A stretch of DNA of 64,000 nucleotides from Qipengyuania sp. S6317L1 (GTDB lineage: Bacteria; Pseudomonadota; Alphaproteobacteria; Sphingomonadales; Sphingomonadaceae). The translations under genes and the position numbers were made by a program. The notes below the pieces were generated by a model. It saw only the letters and a program-made list of their open reading frames with translations, made no database searches and was not told where the DNA came from. Location: positions 1,249,345 to 1,313,344 of the forward strand of contig NZ_JALKAJ010000002.1 of the NCBI RefSeq assembly GCF_023015615.1. The letters run 5' to 3'. Below, one piece after another: positions 42,174 to 51,040 of the stretch; the first letter of the stretch is position 1, and each line of letters starts with the position of its first letter.

Positions 42174-42560
42174 TCATGATTGGGGCGGCGTCATGCAGAA
42201 GACGTTCAACTTGTTGCCATCGAGATCGCGGAAGTAACCGGCGTAAAAGCCGTCTTCGCCGCGCGGGCCCGGCTCGCCCTCGTCCTTCGCGCCATTTTCC
42301 ATGGCAACCTCGTACACCGCCTTCACCTTTTCGGGGCTGTCCACCATCAAAGCGACCATCGTGCCATTGCCAACGCTCGCCGCTTCGCCGTCGAACGGCT
42401 TGGTCGCAGCAATGCCGGCGGTGCCGTCTTCAAAGCTGCCCCAGGCGATAAACTCGCCCTCTTCCATCATGCGGCCATAACCCATCGCGCCTGCCACCTT
42501 GTCGTAAAAGCCAGCCGCGCGCGGCAAGTCGTTTGTGCCCAGTGTTACATAGCCGATCAT
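42174..42560 (-). CDS. VOC family protein (glyoxalase/bleomycin-resistance fold)
   Basis: A 128-residue protein of the vicinal oxygen chelate superfamily. It starts MIGYVTLGTNDLPRAAGFYD and ends GNKLNVFCMT, with YAGYFRDLDGN as the usual final strand. Members include glyoxalases, dioxygenases and drug-binding proteins; the exact role is open. It is followed ten bases later by the cupin gene, so the two are probably co-transcribed. Confidence 0.9.
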   Translation of the reverse strand: MIGYVTLGTNDLPRAAGFYDKVAGAMGYGRMMEEGEFIAWGSFEDGTAGIAATKPFDGEAASVGNGTMVALMVDSPEKVKAVYEVAMENGAKDEGEPGPRGEDGFYAGYFRDLDGNKLNVFCMTPPQS

Positions 42561-42646
42561 GTGCGTTCTCCCTTAACCGTGAGCCGCGAATTGCGACTCG
42601 GAACAGGTGGAACATTAGTGGAACATCAGTATTTGCGCAATTAGGT

Positions 42647-44461
42647 TCAAAGCGGCTGCGTCTCGCGCTCGACCCATGCCAGATCCTCGCCATCAAGCTG
42701 CGGCGCGAGCAGTGCGCGGACCTTTGCGTGATAGTCATCGACCCATGCGATCTCGCTTTTTGTCAGAAGATCCTTGTCAATCAAACGGCGGTCGAGCGGG
42801 ACCCACGTGAGGCAGTCAAAGCCGAGATAGCGTCCTTCTGCGCCCTCGATCTCGCGCTCTAAGGTCAGGACAAGGTTCTCGATACGGATGCCGAAAGCGT
42901 CCGGCTTGTAATAGCCCGGTTCGTTCGAGAAGATCATGCCAGCGTGAATTTCCTGAGAGGTGCCGGCTTGTCCGCCGGAAGGCTTGGCGATGCGCTGTGG
43001 CCCTTCGTGGACGGAGAGGAAACTGCCAACGCCGTGGCCTGTGCCGTGGGCGTAATCGACGCCCGCTTCCCACAGATATTGCCGCGCAAGCACATCCAGT
43101 TGGCCGCCGTTTGTGCCTTGCGGGAAGACCGCGCGATCGATTTGGATGTGGCCCTTGAGAACGCGGGTGAAACGGTCGCGCATTTCTGCGGTCGGGGCGC
43201 TTCCTTCCGGCGTGTCGATCCAGATCGTGCGGGTGATGTCGGTGGTGCCGTCTTCATACTGACCGCCGGAATCCACCAGATAGATCGAGCCGGGGGGCAC
43301 GGGGATGTTGCTGTCTTCGTCCACCTTGTAGTGGGGAAGCGCCGCGTGCCCTGCGGCAGCAGAGATGCTGGGGAATGAAAGGTCGCGCAATGGGCCTGCC
43401 TCGCGCCGGAAGCTTTCGAGTTTCGCCGCAGCGGACAGTTCATCGACCGTGCCCTTGGGGGCGGTGACTTCCATCCAGTGCAAGAAGCGCGCAACCGCCG
43501 CGCCATCGCGGGCCTGTGCATCGCGGTGGCCCTGCACCTCGACCGGGTTCTTGATCGCCTTGGGCAGGATCGTTGGGTCCTGGCGGAATGTGAAATTGGC
43601 CCCGCCTGCCCGTAACCCTTGCGCAATGCCGACCACGCCATAATCGGGGTCAAGGCTGACGCGCTTGCCTGAAAATTCGCCCAATGCGTTCGTAAATTCG
43701 GAGCGGTCGCGGATGGTGACGGCATTGCCCAAATGCTGGGTCAGTTCAGGTGTCACTTTTTCGGGCGCGATGAAAAGCTCTGCGGTTCCGTCCTTATGCG
43801 CGATCACATAGGAGAGCGCGACGGGCGTGTTGCTGACATCAGACCCGCGGATATTGAGCAGCCATGCAATCGAATCGAGCGCGGTAATGACGGTTGCTTC
43901 CAGCCCCTTTGCGCTCAACCAGTCAGCGACCTCTGCGCGTTTTTCGGCTGAGCCGCGTCCGGTCAATTCGTCAGGCTGGATAATCGCAGCGGCGTCGGAA
44001 GGGGCGGGCTGGTCCGACCATACTGCATCGAGTGGGTTGCTGTCGGCAGGAACCATGGTGACCCCTGAACCCTCAAGCGCGTCTTCCTGCGCCTCAACCC
44101 AGCCCCATGTATGAAGCCACGGATCGTAAGCGATATTTGCACCGTCCTCACACACGCTGCCAAGCCAATCGCTCAAGCTGTCGCCGGGAACAGAACGATA
44201 TTCGAACAGGTTGCCGTCCACCTGATCGCGCACTTGCACGGTGTAGCGCCCGTCGACGAATATCGCTGCATGGGTAAGCGTTACGCAGGCAAAACCGGCC
44301 GATCCGCCAAAGCCGGTGAGCCATTTAAGGCGCTGCGCGTAATCGCCCACATATTCACTCATATGTTCATCGGAGATCGGAATGACGAAGCCATCAAGCT
44401 TGCGCCGTTTCAATTCCTCACGCAGGGCTTTGAGGCGCGCTTCGTGGGTCTGCATCAGCAT
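42647..44461 (-). CDS. pepP: M24 aminopeptidase P (Xaa-Pro aminopeptidase)
   Basis: A 604-residue three-domain aminopeptidase P of the long (eukaryote-like) type that removes N-terminal residues preceding proline. The dinuclear metal site is seen in LVDSGGQYEDGTTDITRTIW (two Asp), HGTGHGVGSFLSVHEGP (His) and the Glu of FSNEPGYYKPDAFGIRIENLV. The N-terminal creatinase-like domains start LKRRKLDGFVIPISDEHMSE. A second ATG two codons downstream is equally possible. Cytoplasmic; diverges from the oligopeptidase B gene. Confidence 0.93.
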   Translation of the reverse strand: MLMQTHEARLKALREELKRRKLDGFVIPISDEHMSEYVGDYAQRLKWLTGFGGSAGFACVTLTHAAIFVDGRYTVQVRDQVDGNLFEYRSVPGDSLSDWLGSVCEDGANIAYDPWLHTWGWVEAQEDALEGSGVTMVPADSNPLDAVWSDQPAPSDAAAIIQPDELTGRGSAEKRAEVADWLSAKGLEATVITALDSIAWLLNIRGSDVSNTPVALSYVIAHKDGTAELFIAPEKVTPELTQHLGNAVTIRDRSEFTNALGEFSGKRVSLDPDYGVVGIAQGLRAGGANFTFRQDPTILPKAIKNPVEVQGHRDAQARDGAAVARFLHWMEVTAPKGTVDELSAAAKLESFRREAGPLRDLSFPSISAAAGHAALPHYKVDEDSNIPVPPGSIYLVDSGGQYEDGTTDITRTIWIDTPEGSAPTAEMRDRFTRVLKGHIQIDRAVFPQGTNGGQLDVLARQYLWEAGVDYAHGTGHGVGSFLSVHEGPQRIAKPSGGQAGTSQEIHAGMIFSNEPGYYKPDAFGIRIENLVLTLEREIEGAEGRYLGFDCLTWVPLDRRLIDKDLLTKSEIAWVDDYHAKVRALLAPQLDGEDLAWVERETQPL

Positions 44462-44584
44462 GGGGTCGGCTCCTGTTCGGTCGGCGGGGTCTTGTTCCGC
44501 ACTGGTGTCTCATTACAAGCGTCCTACATAGGCCCGAGGCCCGCCGCTTTCCAGCGAAGCCTTCGCCGTCACTTGGAGAACCCC

Positions 44585-46792
44585 ATGTCGCAATCCCTGC
44601 GAACAGTCCTTACATCCGCTGCGGCCTGCGCCCTAGTCGCCGCGGGTCCTGCCTTTGCCAACACACACAAGGATGAGCGCTCAGTGCCAGAAAACACAGC
44701 TGCCACTCCCCCCGTCGCCGAAAAACGCGAGCACACATACACCCATCACGGGATCACGATTTCAGACCCCTATGACTGGCTCTATGACAAATCCTATCCC
44801 ACCATCGATGACGAGGACGTGCTCGATTATGTGAAAGCCGAAAACGCCTATTTCGAGGCGAAGATGGCGGGGCAGAAGGATCTGACCGAGGCGCTCTTCA
44901 CCGAAATGCGTGGCCGGATCAAAGAGGACGATTCCACCGTCCCGCAGCGCAACGGCGACTATCTTTACTGGTCCGAGTTCGAAGAGGGCTCCCAATATCG
45001 CAAGCACTATCGCAAACCAGTGGATGCGCCCGAGGACGCCGAACCGCAGCTGATCCTTGACCAGAACGAACTGGCTGAAGGGCTCGAGTATTTCCGCCTT
45101 GGCGCAATGAGCGTCAGCCGGAACGGGCGCTATCTAGCCTATTCGACCGACACCAACGGGTCGGAGCGTTACACCGCGCGGATCAAGGATCTGGAGACGG
45201 GCGACCATCTCGATGACGAGCTTACCGAGTTGCGCGGCGGGATCACCTGGGTCGCGAATGACACGGGGCTGGTTTACACGCCTTCCACCGAAGAATGGCG
45301 CAGCCTTGAAATCAAGCTGCACACCATTGGCGAGCCAACGACAAGCGATGTGACGCTCTACCTTGAAGAGGACCAGAGCTTCAGCGTTGGCGCAGGGCTC
45401 AGCGCACAAAAAGACTATCTCATCATTGCGAGCGGCGACAATGAGACAAGCGAGGTGCGCTTTGTTTCTGCCGACAACCCCACCGGTGAACTGACGCTTA
45501 TCAAACCGCGCGAAAAGGGTGTCGAATACAATGTCGATATCCGTGAGGGCGAACTGTGGGTATGGACCAATGACGACCATATCAATTTTCGCCTCGCCAA
45601 AGCTGATCTTGCATCGCCTGCGACATGGGAGACGGTCATTGCGGGCTCGAACGATTTTTACCTCACCGATTTCGAGCTGTTCGAAGGCTTCCTGGTCACC
45701 GAAGGGCGTTTGAACGGCCTCGATCAGGTGCAGATCCGCCGTTATGACGCGCCGCTGGAGATCGAGCCGATCAGCTTTCCCGAGGCAAGCTATGATGCAG
45801 GCCTCGCCTACAACCCCGAATATGACCAGACGGTGCTGCGTCTTTCCTATGAAAGCATGGTCACGCCCGATACGGTCTATGACTACGATGTGGCGGCAAA
45901 GACGCTCACCACGCTGAAGACCCAGGAAATCCCGAGCGGCTATGACGCCGACCTCTACACCACTGAGCGTGTCGAAGTGGAAGCGCGCGATGGCACCATG
46001 GTTCCGGTCAGCATTGTGATGCGCAAGGACCGCGAGGAAATTCTCGCGAAGGCCGGCATCGAGGGTCCCGGGCCGCTGCATCTCTATGCTTACGGCGCTT
46101 ATGGCTATGCCGTGCCGCCGGGCTTTTCGACCACGCGCCTTTCGCTCGTGGATCGCGGCTTTGCCTATGCCATTGCACATATCAGAGGCGGTGATGATTT
46201 GGGGCGGCGCTGGTATTTGGCTGGCAAGATGTTCGAGCGCACCAACACTTTCAACGACTTCGTCGATGCAGGGCGCGGACTGATCGCCAAAGGCTACACC
46301 GCCGAGGGGATGGTCACAGCTTCCGGCGGTTCGGCAGGCGGCGAATTGATGGGCGCGATCATCAATCAGGACCCTGCGCAATATGGCGCAATCGTGAGCC
46401 ATGTGCCCTTCGTCGATGTGCTGAACACCATGCTCAACGAAGACCTGCCGCTCACGCCAGGCGAATGGCAGGAATGGGGCAATCCGATCACGAGCAAAGA
46501 GAGCTTTGCCTATATCCTTTCCTATTCGCCATACGATCAGGTGAAGGCACAGGATTACCCGCCCATGCTGGTCACCGCCGGTCTCAACGATCCGCGCGTC
46601 ACCTATTGGGAACCTGCCAAGTGGGTCGCCAAGCTGCGCGACACCAAGACCGATGACAATCTGCTGCTCATGAAGACCAACATGGGTGCAGGCCACGGCG
46701 GTCAGTCGGGCCGGTGGAATGCCTTGAAGGAAACGGCCGAAGAATACGCCTTTATCCTTTGGCAGATGGGAATGACCGACGGCGCAAAATAG
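44585..46792 (+). CDS. ptrB: S9 family oligopeptidase B, exported
   Basis: A 735-residue prolyl-oligopeptidase-family enzyme that cleaves short peptides, in this subfamily after basic residues. After a signal peptide (CALVAAGPAFA) the N-terminal beta-propeller starts at DPYDWLYD. The nucleophile Ser583 is in TASGGSAGGELMGA, the Asp in VTAGLNDPRVTYWEP, and the His in NMGAGHGGQSGR. YGAYGYAVPPGFSTTRLSL is the family oxyanion region. Likely periplasmic. In-frame sequence upstream of 44585 overlaps pepP and is excluded. Confidence 0.93.
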   Translation: MSQSLRTVLTSAAACALVAAGPAFANTHKDERSVPENTAATPPVAEKREHTYTHHGITISDPYDWLYDKSYPTIDDEDVLDYVKAENAYFEAKMAGQKDLTEALFTEMRGRIKEDDSTVPQRNGDYLYWSEFEEGSQYRKHYRKPVDAPEDAEPQLILDQNELAEGLEYFRLGAMSVSRNGRYLAYSTDTNGSERYTARIKDLETGDHLDDELTELRGGITWVANDTGLVYTPSTEEWRSLEIKLHTIGEPTTSDVTLYLEEDQSFSVGAGLSAQKDYLIIASGDNETSEVRFVSADNPTGELTLIKPREKGVEYNVDIREGELWVWTNDDHINFRLAKADLASPATWETVIAGSNDFYLTDFELFEGFLVTEGRLNGLDQVQIRRYDAPLEIEPISFPEASYDAGLAYNPEYDQTVLRLSYESMVTPDTVYDYDVAAKTLTTLKTQEIPSGYDADLYTTERVEVEARDGTMVPVSIVMRKDREEILAKAGIEGPGPLHLYAYGAYGYAVPPGFSTTRLSLVDRGFAYAIAHIRGGDDLGRRWYLAGKMFERTNTFNDFVDAGRGLIAKGYTAEGMVTASGGSAGGELMGAIINQDPAQYGAIVSHVPFVDVLNTMLNEDLPLTPGEWQEWGNPITSKESFAYILSYSPYDQVKAQDYPPMLVTAGLNDPRVTYWEPAKWVAKLRDTKTDDNLLLMKTNMGAGHGGQSGRWNALKETAEEYAFILWQMGMTDGAK

Positions 46793-46811
46793 AAAATCGA
46801 CCGGCCGCACA

Positions 46812-47351
46812 ATGGTTCACAAGACAAAGAGCTTGGCATTATTTGCGAGCGTGCTGGCATTGCTTGCAGGGGTCACCTGGTATTTTGGCTCTCCCTATTA
46901 TGCGCTTGCGCAATTCGACAGATCAAAAGATGACCTCCAAGGCATCAAAGAACTGTATGATCGCAAGGACCTGCGCAAAGGATTTGAGCGTCAGACAGGA
47001 CCGGAGTTCGGGGCGCTGCCTCCGCCTCTTACAGCGGATAGCATTCTTGACGCCCTCGTCGCTCCAGAGGCGGTCCGGCTTTTGGTGATCGAACCCTATG
47101 GCGAATGGCAATTTGCAGCCGCTGATGGTCTTGACCCCGAAATCAAGCGACAAATGGGTTGGGATGAACACGATGACCCCTCCATGCCGCGGATCCTTGA
47201 CACCACATCAAGCTGGAATATTGATCGGCAAGGTTATTCTGCGTTCATTGCGCGTCCAGCGGATAGCGATGGCGGGCATAGCTATCATTTCCGACGCGAG
47301 GGGTTTTCTTGGCGACTGCACACGATTGATCTATCGGAAGAGCTTCGATGA
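46812..47351 (+). CDS. DUF2939-like membrane-anchored protein
   Basis: A 179-residue protein with one N-terminal helix (about 8-26) and then SPYYALAQFDRSKDDLQGIKELYD, resembling DUF2939 proteins. The rest is soluble and probably periplasmic. Function unknown. Its stop overlaps the thioesterase start by ATGA (47348-47351). Confidence 0.75.
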   Translation: MVHKTKSLALFASVLALLAGVTWYFGSPYYALAQFDRSKDDLQGIKELYDRKDLRKGFERQTGPEFGALPPPLTADSILDALVAPEAVRLLVIEPYGEWQFAAADGLDPEIKRQMGWDEHDDPSMPRILDTTSSWNIDRQGYSAFIARPADSDGGHSYHFRREGFSWRLHTIDLSEELR

Positions 47352-47749
47352 CCCACCGCTTCACCAAAACCTTCACAGCCGAGCCTCATCACATTGATGA
47401 GCTCGGCCATGTGAACAATTCGGTCTGGGTTCAGTGGGTACAGGATATGGCGACCTCGCATTGGTCTGCGGTCGCTGATCCGCTCCACCAAGAACAATAC
47501 TTCTGGGTCGTGATCCGCCACGAGATCGACTATCGCGGCAATATTGCAGAAGGCGAAAGCGCGACGGGCACGACCTGTATTCCGGACGATGCCAAGGGCG
47601 CAAAGTCGGTGCGCGTGGTCGAGTTTACCGATGCGCAAGGAAAGCAGTTGGTGAGCGCAAAAACCACATGGGCGATGCTCGACAGGGAAAGCGGACGTCT
47701 TGCTCGCGTGCGGCCCGAAGTGCTTGCACCCTTTCGTCAAGGCGATTGA
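47348..47749 (+). CDS. Acyl-CoA thioesterase (4HBT/YbgC-like hotdog)
   Basis: A 133-residue single hotdog thioesterase. HHIDELGHVNNSVWVQWVQDMA contains the family catalytic Asp and HVNN motif, and RVVEFTDAQGKQLVSAKTTWAMLD the central strands. It likely releases free acids from acyl- or aroyl-CoA. Translationally coupled to the DUF2939-like gene. Confidence 0.9.
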   Translation: MTHRFTKTFTAEPHHIDELGHVNNSVWVQWVQDMATSHWSAVADPLHQEQYFWVVIRHEIDYRGNIAEGESATGTTCIPDDAKGAKSVRVVEFTDAQGKQLVSAKTTWAMLDRESGRLARVRPEVLAPFRQGD

Positions 47750-47823
47750 GCCGCCGCGCTGTTCAAAATCGAACACCCCGGTTGGAAAAGCGCCAGGCCA
47801 AACGGTCTGGCAAAAGCGCCAGC

Positions 47824-48624
47824 TTAGGCAGCCACGTGGCCCCTGCTTGCGCTGTTCTGTTCGGCTGGCGCCGGTTCCCCGCCTAACATTGTCAGCCGCT
47901 CAAAACAGGTGCGATCCCGGCCCGCGGCCTTGGCATTTCGAAGCAACTGAGCGGCGCGTTCATAAAGCTCTTCGAAGCTGGACGCTTCAAAGCCCACGTC
48001 CGGAAATTCGATAAGCCCCATGCTCGCGGTCACCGGCTCCTCCAGGGCTGGAACGGCGCGCGCAATTTTCATGGGCAGTTTCTTTCGCAAGGCTTCTGCG
48101 CGGTAATAGGCATCGACCCCGCTAAGCAGGACGACGAATTCCTCCGCGCCATGTCGGATGGTCAGATAGTCGCGCCCTTCGCCGCCCTTGAGCGCATGGC
48201 CGCAAGCGGCCAGCACTTCGTCACCGACCTCACGACCGTGCCGGTCGTTGACCGCCTTGAAATTGTCGAGATCGATAAGCGCGAAAGTCTCGAACCCTTG
48301 CGCGCGCAAGGTCTCGAAACGCTCTTCAACCACATGGCGGTTCAAAAGCCCGGTGAGCGCATCGCGTTCGGATGAGACTTCCATCCCAGCGACCTTGTCG
48401 CGAACAGCATCGCGTTCACGGTGCACCGCCCAAAGCCGCCAGGCGACTGCCACCATAACGCCAATCGCAAGCAGAGTGATGAGAATAAAATAAAACTGCG
48501 GCGACGTCGCAGAAGTCGCCGGTCCCCCCAAGCTGGCCTTTGCCTGTGCGGGAAAGGCCAGAAATCCATTAACCAGCAAGGCAGTTGCCAGGCCGACTGG
48601 ATTGAAAAAATGTCCCCATTGCAT
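47824..48624 (-). CDS. GGDEF-domain protein, membrane-anchored, with altered active-site signature
   Basis: A protein of about 266 residues with an N-terminal signal-like helix, a TM helix (about 43-65), a short linker and one GGDEF domain (about 85-245). The metal-binding ALIDLDNFKAVNDRHG is intact, but the signature reads RHGAEEFVVLL, with Ala for the second Gly. No RxxD inhibitory site precedes it. It may be a diguanylate cyclase of reduced activity. A GTG at 48645 would add seven residues; neither start has a clear ribosome site. Confidence 0.88.
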   Translation of the reverse strand: MQWGHFFNPVGLATALLVNGFLAFPAQAKASLGGPATSATSPQFYFILITLLAIGVMVAVAWRLWAVHRERDAVRDKVAGMEVSSERDALTGLLNRHVVEERFETLRAQGFETFALIDLDNFKAVNDRHGREVGDEVLAACGHALKGGEGRDYLTIRHGAEEFVVLLSGVDAYYRAEALRKKLPMKIARAVPALEEPVTASMGLIEFPDVGFEASSFEELYERAAQLLRNAKAAGRDRTCFERLTMLGGEPAPAEQNSASRGHVAA

Positions 48625-48752
48625 GGGCTTGCTATAGCCGAGCACTAGTTACTAGGCTCTTAAGTAGAAATAATAGGATTCAGACAGGCTATGCCTAAAA
48701 GTAAAACAGTGTAATATTTACAAGCCCGGACGGGATTAGTTGACCAGACTAA

Positions 48753-49595
48753 TTACTGCTTCGTGTCCGCCTCGCGCCGTTTCTTCAGGATCGCCTCGGT
48801 GCGGGCAAAGTCGCCAGGATTGTCGACATCAATCGGCGCATCGGCAAATGGCATGCGCACCACCTTCACCTTAACGCCCCAGCGTTTGGCGAGATGCGCG
48901 GCCATGCCGTCAATCGTCGCGAGGGCGAATTTATACATCAGCATGAAGCGAAGCCCGAAAGCTTTCAGGATGCGCCGAGGCTGCTTTCCGAACTGGCCGC
49001 CTGTCTCGAACACCTTGGCAGCGGCAACCGCATCGGCGGAAGTGGCGGCGTAGAGATTGCAGCTCGACCACCCGCCGTCTTTCAATTCATGGAAAGCGCG
49101 TTTTCCGTCCGGATAGGCTTCGAGAATGGTCGATGCAGGTGTCATCGCGACCGCAACCTGAGCGCCAGAGCCAAGCGTTTCGGCGCAGAAATGGTCGAAC
49201 ATTTCCGAGGTGTGAAGCGCATTGTCGCCGGTTGAAACAACCAGCGGATAGGCGTCGGGTATGCTGTTTGCAGCGGTTTCGATGCTGGCAAACAGGTTTT
49301 CGCCCGCAGGCACGAATTTAAGGCGGCCTTCTTCCATCATCGCATCGAGATAAGGCACGCTGCGCATCAAATCTTCGCTTTCGATCGAGACGTAGATGTT
49401 GCCTGCATGGGCACTTTCGGCAATCTCGCGCACGACCCGCGCAAGCATCACTTCGCCATCGAGTTCGACGAGGCATTTGTGGCTTACATTCTGAAGCCTG
49501 GCGACCGCGTCCTGTGGCCCCGCGCGGCTTGCGGCGAGGATGAGAGCGGTGACTTTCCCCTGGCCAGAAGGGCTTTGGTCGGAAGTGGCGGTCAT
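48753..49595 (-). CDS. Nucleotidyltransferase family protein (NTP transferase / MobA-like)
   Basis: A 280-residue GT-A-fold nucleotidyltransferase. The opening ALILAASRAGPQDAVAR and HKCLVELDGEVMLARVV resemble sugar-nucleotide or MobA-type transferases, VVSTGDNALH the metal/product site, and PIDVDNPGDFARTEAIL the C-terminal signature. It overlaps the PrpD-family stop and start by four bases (49592-49595). The sugar or cofactor acted on is unknown. Confidence 0.88.
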   Translation of the reverse strand: MTATSDQSPSGQGKVTALILAASRAGPQDAVARLQNVSHKCLVELDGEVMLARVVREIAESAHAGNIYVSIESEDLMRSVPYLDAMMEEGRLKFVPAGENLFASIETAANSIPDAYPLVVSTGDNALHTSEMFDHFCAETLGSGAQVAVAMTPASTILEAYPDGKRAFHELKDGGWSSCNLYAATSADAVAAAKVFETGGQFGKQPRRILKAFGLRFMLMYKFALATIDGMAAHLAKRWGVKVKVVRMPFADAPIDVDNPGDFARTEAILKKRREADTKQ

Positions 49596-51028
49596 TTTTT
49601 ACCTGCTGACAAGGACTGGGATTGCACCGAGCGCATCAATTGGCGCGCTGGCTTGGTGGGGTCAAGGTTTGTGAGCTGTGCAAGCAAACTCTCCGGTGCA
49701 AAGCCCCCTTTCGATTGGCATGCCGATGCAAGACACGTTTCAAGCTTCTGCCACAATTGCGCATCGGACATGGGATGCGCCTTGCTTCCCACGGGCATTT
49801 CGTGGTGACTTTCAAACGAACGCCCGTCCTTTAGTTTCATGTGCACCTGTGTGGGAAATTCGCTTTCGAGCTTTTCGACGTAATCCTTGGTGATCAAGGG
49901 CATAAGGGCACGCACCTCGGCGCGCTGGATCGCTTCGTGCTCGTAATCGCCAAGACCGACATCGCCGGAATGAAGTGCTGCGGCGAGACTGTATTCAAGG
50001 CTGAACTTCGCCTCGGCGGGGGTTTGCGGGTTCTCGTGCATCAGATTGCGCAGGTGCGCGGCAGGCGCGCGAATGTGCACACCTTCGACCATTTCGGCTG
50101 TGACGCTGTGCTCTTTCATCAACCCGATGACACCGTCGAGCGCGCGGTGCAGGCTCCCGCAGTTGGGGAAGCGTTTGATCTTGAGGCCGTGTTCAAGGAT
50201 GTGCAGCGGCTCCCCCACACTGGCTGTGTCAAACCGCATGGTCTGGCCGTGTTCAGCCTTGCCTTGCATCGCGGCGGCGAGGTCTTCGACGTCCTGTCCC
50301 ACCATGAGCGTGCGAAGCCCCGTGGGCCCTTCGAGCGTGTCACTTCCAGCGGTCACACCGCCCTGCGCCATAAGTGCAGCCTGCACCCCGCCGCTTGCAG
50401 CGAACCCTGCATGAATGGGCTTGGTGTCGGAGCCAAACTGGCTCATAAAACCGCCCGCTAGACTGGTGGAAAGCGAGATTGCGTGGGCTGCTTTTTGCGC
50501 ATCAAGACGAAGGAGCCGCGCGCATCCGGCAGCAGCGCCAATCGCGCCCAACGTGCCGGTTGCATGCCAGCCCCGGCTGCGGTGAAACGGGTTCACCGCT
50601 TGACCCACTAGGCCCATGATTTGCAGGCCGACGATATAACCGTCAAACACATCGCCAAGGCTCGCATCTTCCGCCTCGGCCAGCGCGAGCAATGCCGGAA
50701 TAAGCACAGCCGACGCATGGGCTTTTGCAGGGTCGAAATTATCATCGAAGTCGAGCGCGTGGGCGCAAGCGCCGTTGAAAAGGGCCGCGGTGGGCGCGGA
50801 CAGTGTCTGCGCTTGGGCCACCGCTGTTGCACGGCCACTCCCCCAGTTTCTCACCACCGGCCAAAGCTTCGATGGCGCGCTGTCCGCAGCTCCCGGCACC
50901 ATGCAGGCGACCGTGTCGATCAACGAACGCCTTGCGATATGCAGCGCATCCTCGGGCCAATCGCGCGGGGCGAGGGCCACCCAATTGGCATAGGCTAGGA
51001 GCGCAGGCGACGTTACGGAATCGGGCAT
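49592..51028 (-). CDS. MmgE/PrpD family protein
   Basis: A 478-residue member of the 2-methylcitrate dehydratase/aconitate decarboxylase fold. Typical blocks are LFNGACAHALDFDDNF, IVGLQIMGLVGQAVNPFHRSRGW HATGTLGAIGAAAGCARLLRL and the closing dimerisation domain. Propionate genes prpB and prpC are not nearby, so the substrate may differ. It lies 12 bases after ftsK and overlaps the nucleotidyltransferase start, making an operon. Confidence 0.88.
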   Translation of the reverse strand: MPDSVTSPALLAYANWVALAPRDWPEDALHIARRSLIDTVACMVPGAADSAPSKLWPVVRNWGSGRATAVAQAQTLSAPTAALFNGACAHALDFDDNFDPAKAHASAVLIPALLALAEAEDASLGDVFDGYIVGLQIMGLVGQAVNPFHRSRGWHATGTLGAIGAAAGCARLLRLDAQKAAHAISLSTSLAGGFMSQFGSDTKPIHAGFAASGGVQAALMAQGGVTAGSDTLEGPTGLRTLMVGQDVEDLAAAMQGKAEHGQTMRFDTASVGEPLHILEHGLKIKRFPNCGSLHRALDGVIGLMKEHSVTAEMVEGVHIRAPAAHLRNLMHENPQTPAEAKFSLEYSLAAALHSGDVGLGDYEHEAIQRAEVRALMPLITKDYVEKLESEFPTQVHMKLKDGRSFESHHEMPVGSKAHPMSDAQLWQKLETCLASACQSKGGFAPESLLAQLTNLDPTKPARQLMRSVQSQSLSAGKK

Positions 51029-51040
51029 AGATAAAGCCCT

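Noticed and set aside
49592..51028. Assignment as 2-methylcitrate dehydratase PrpD proper
   Set aside because: The family is broad and no prpB, prpC or acnD is nearby, so only the family name is justified.
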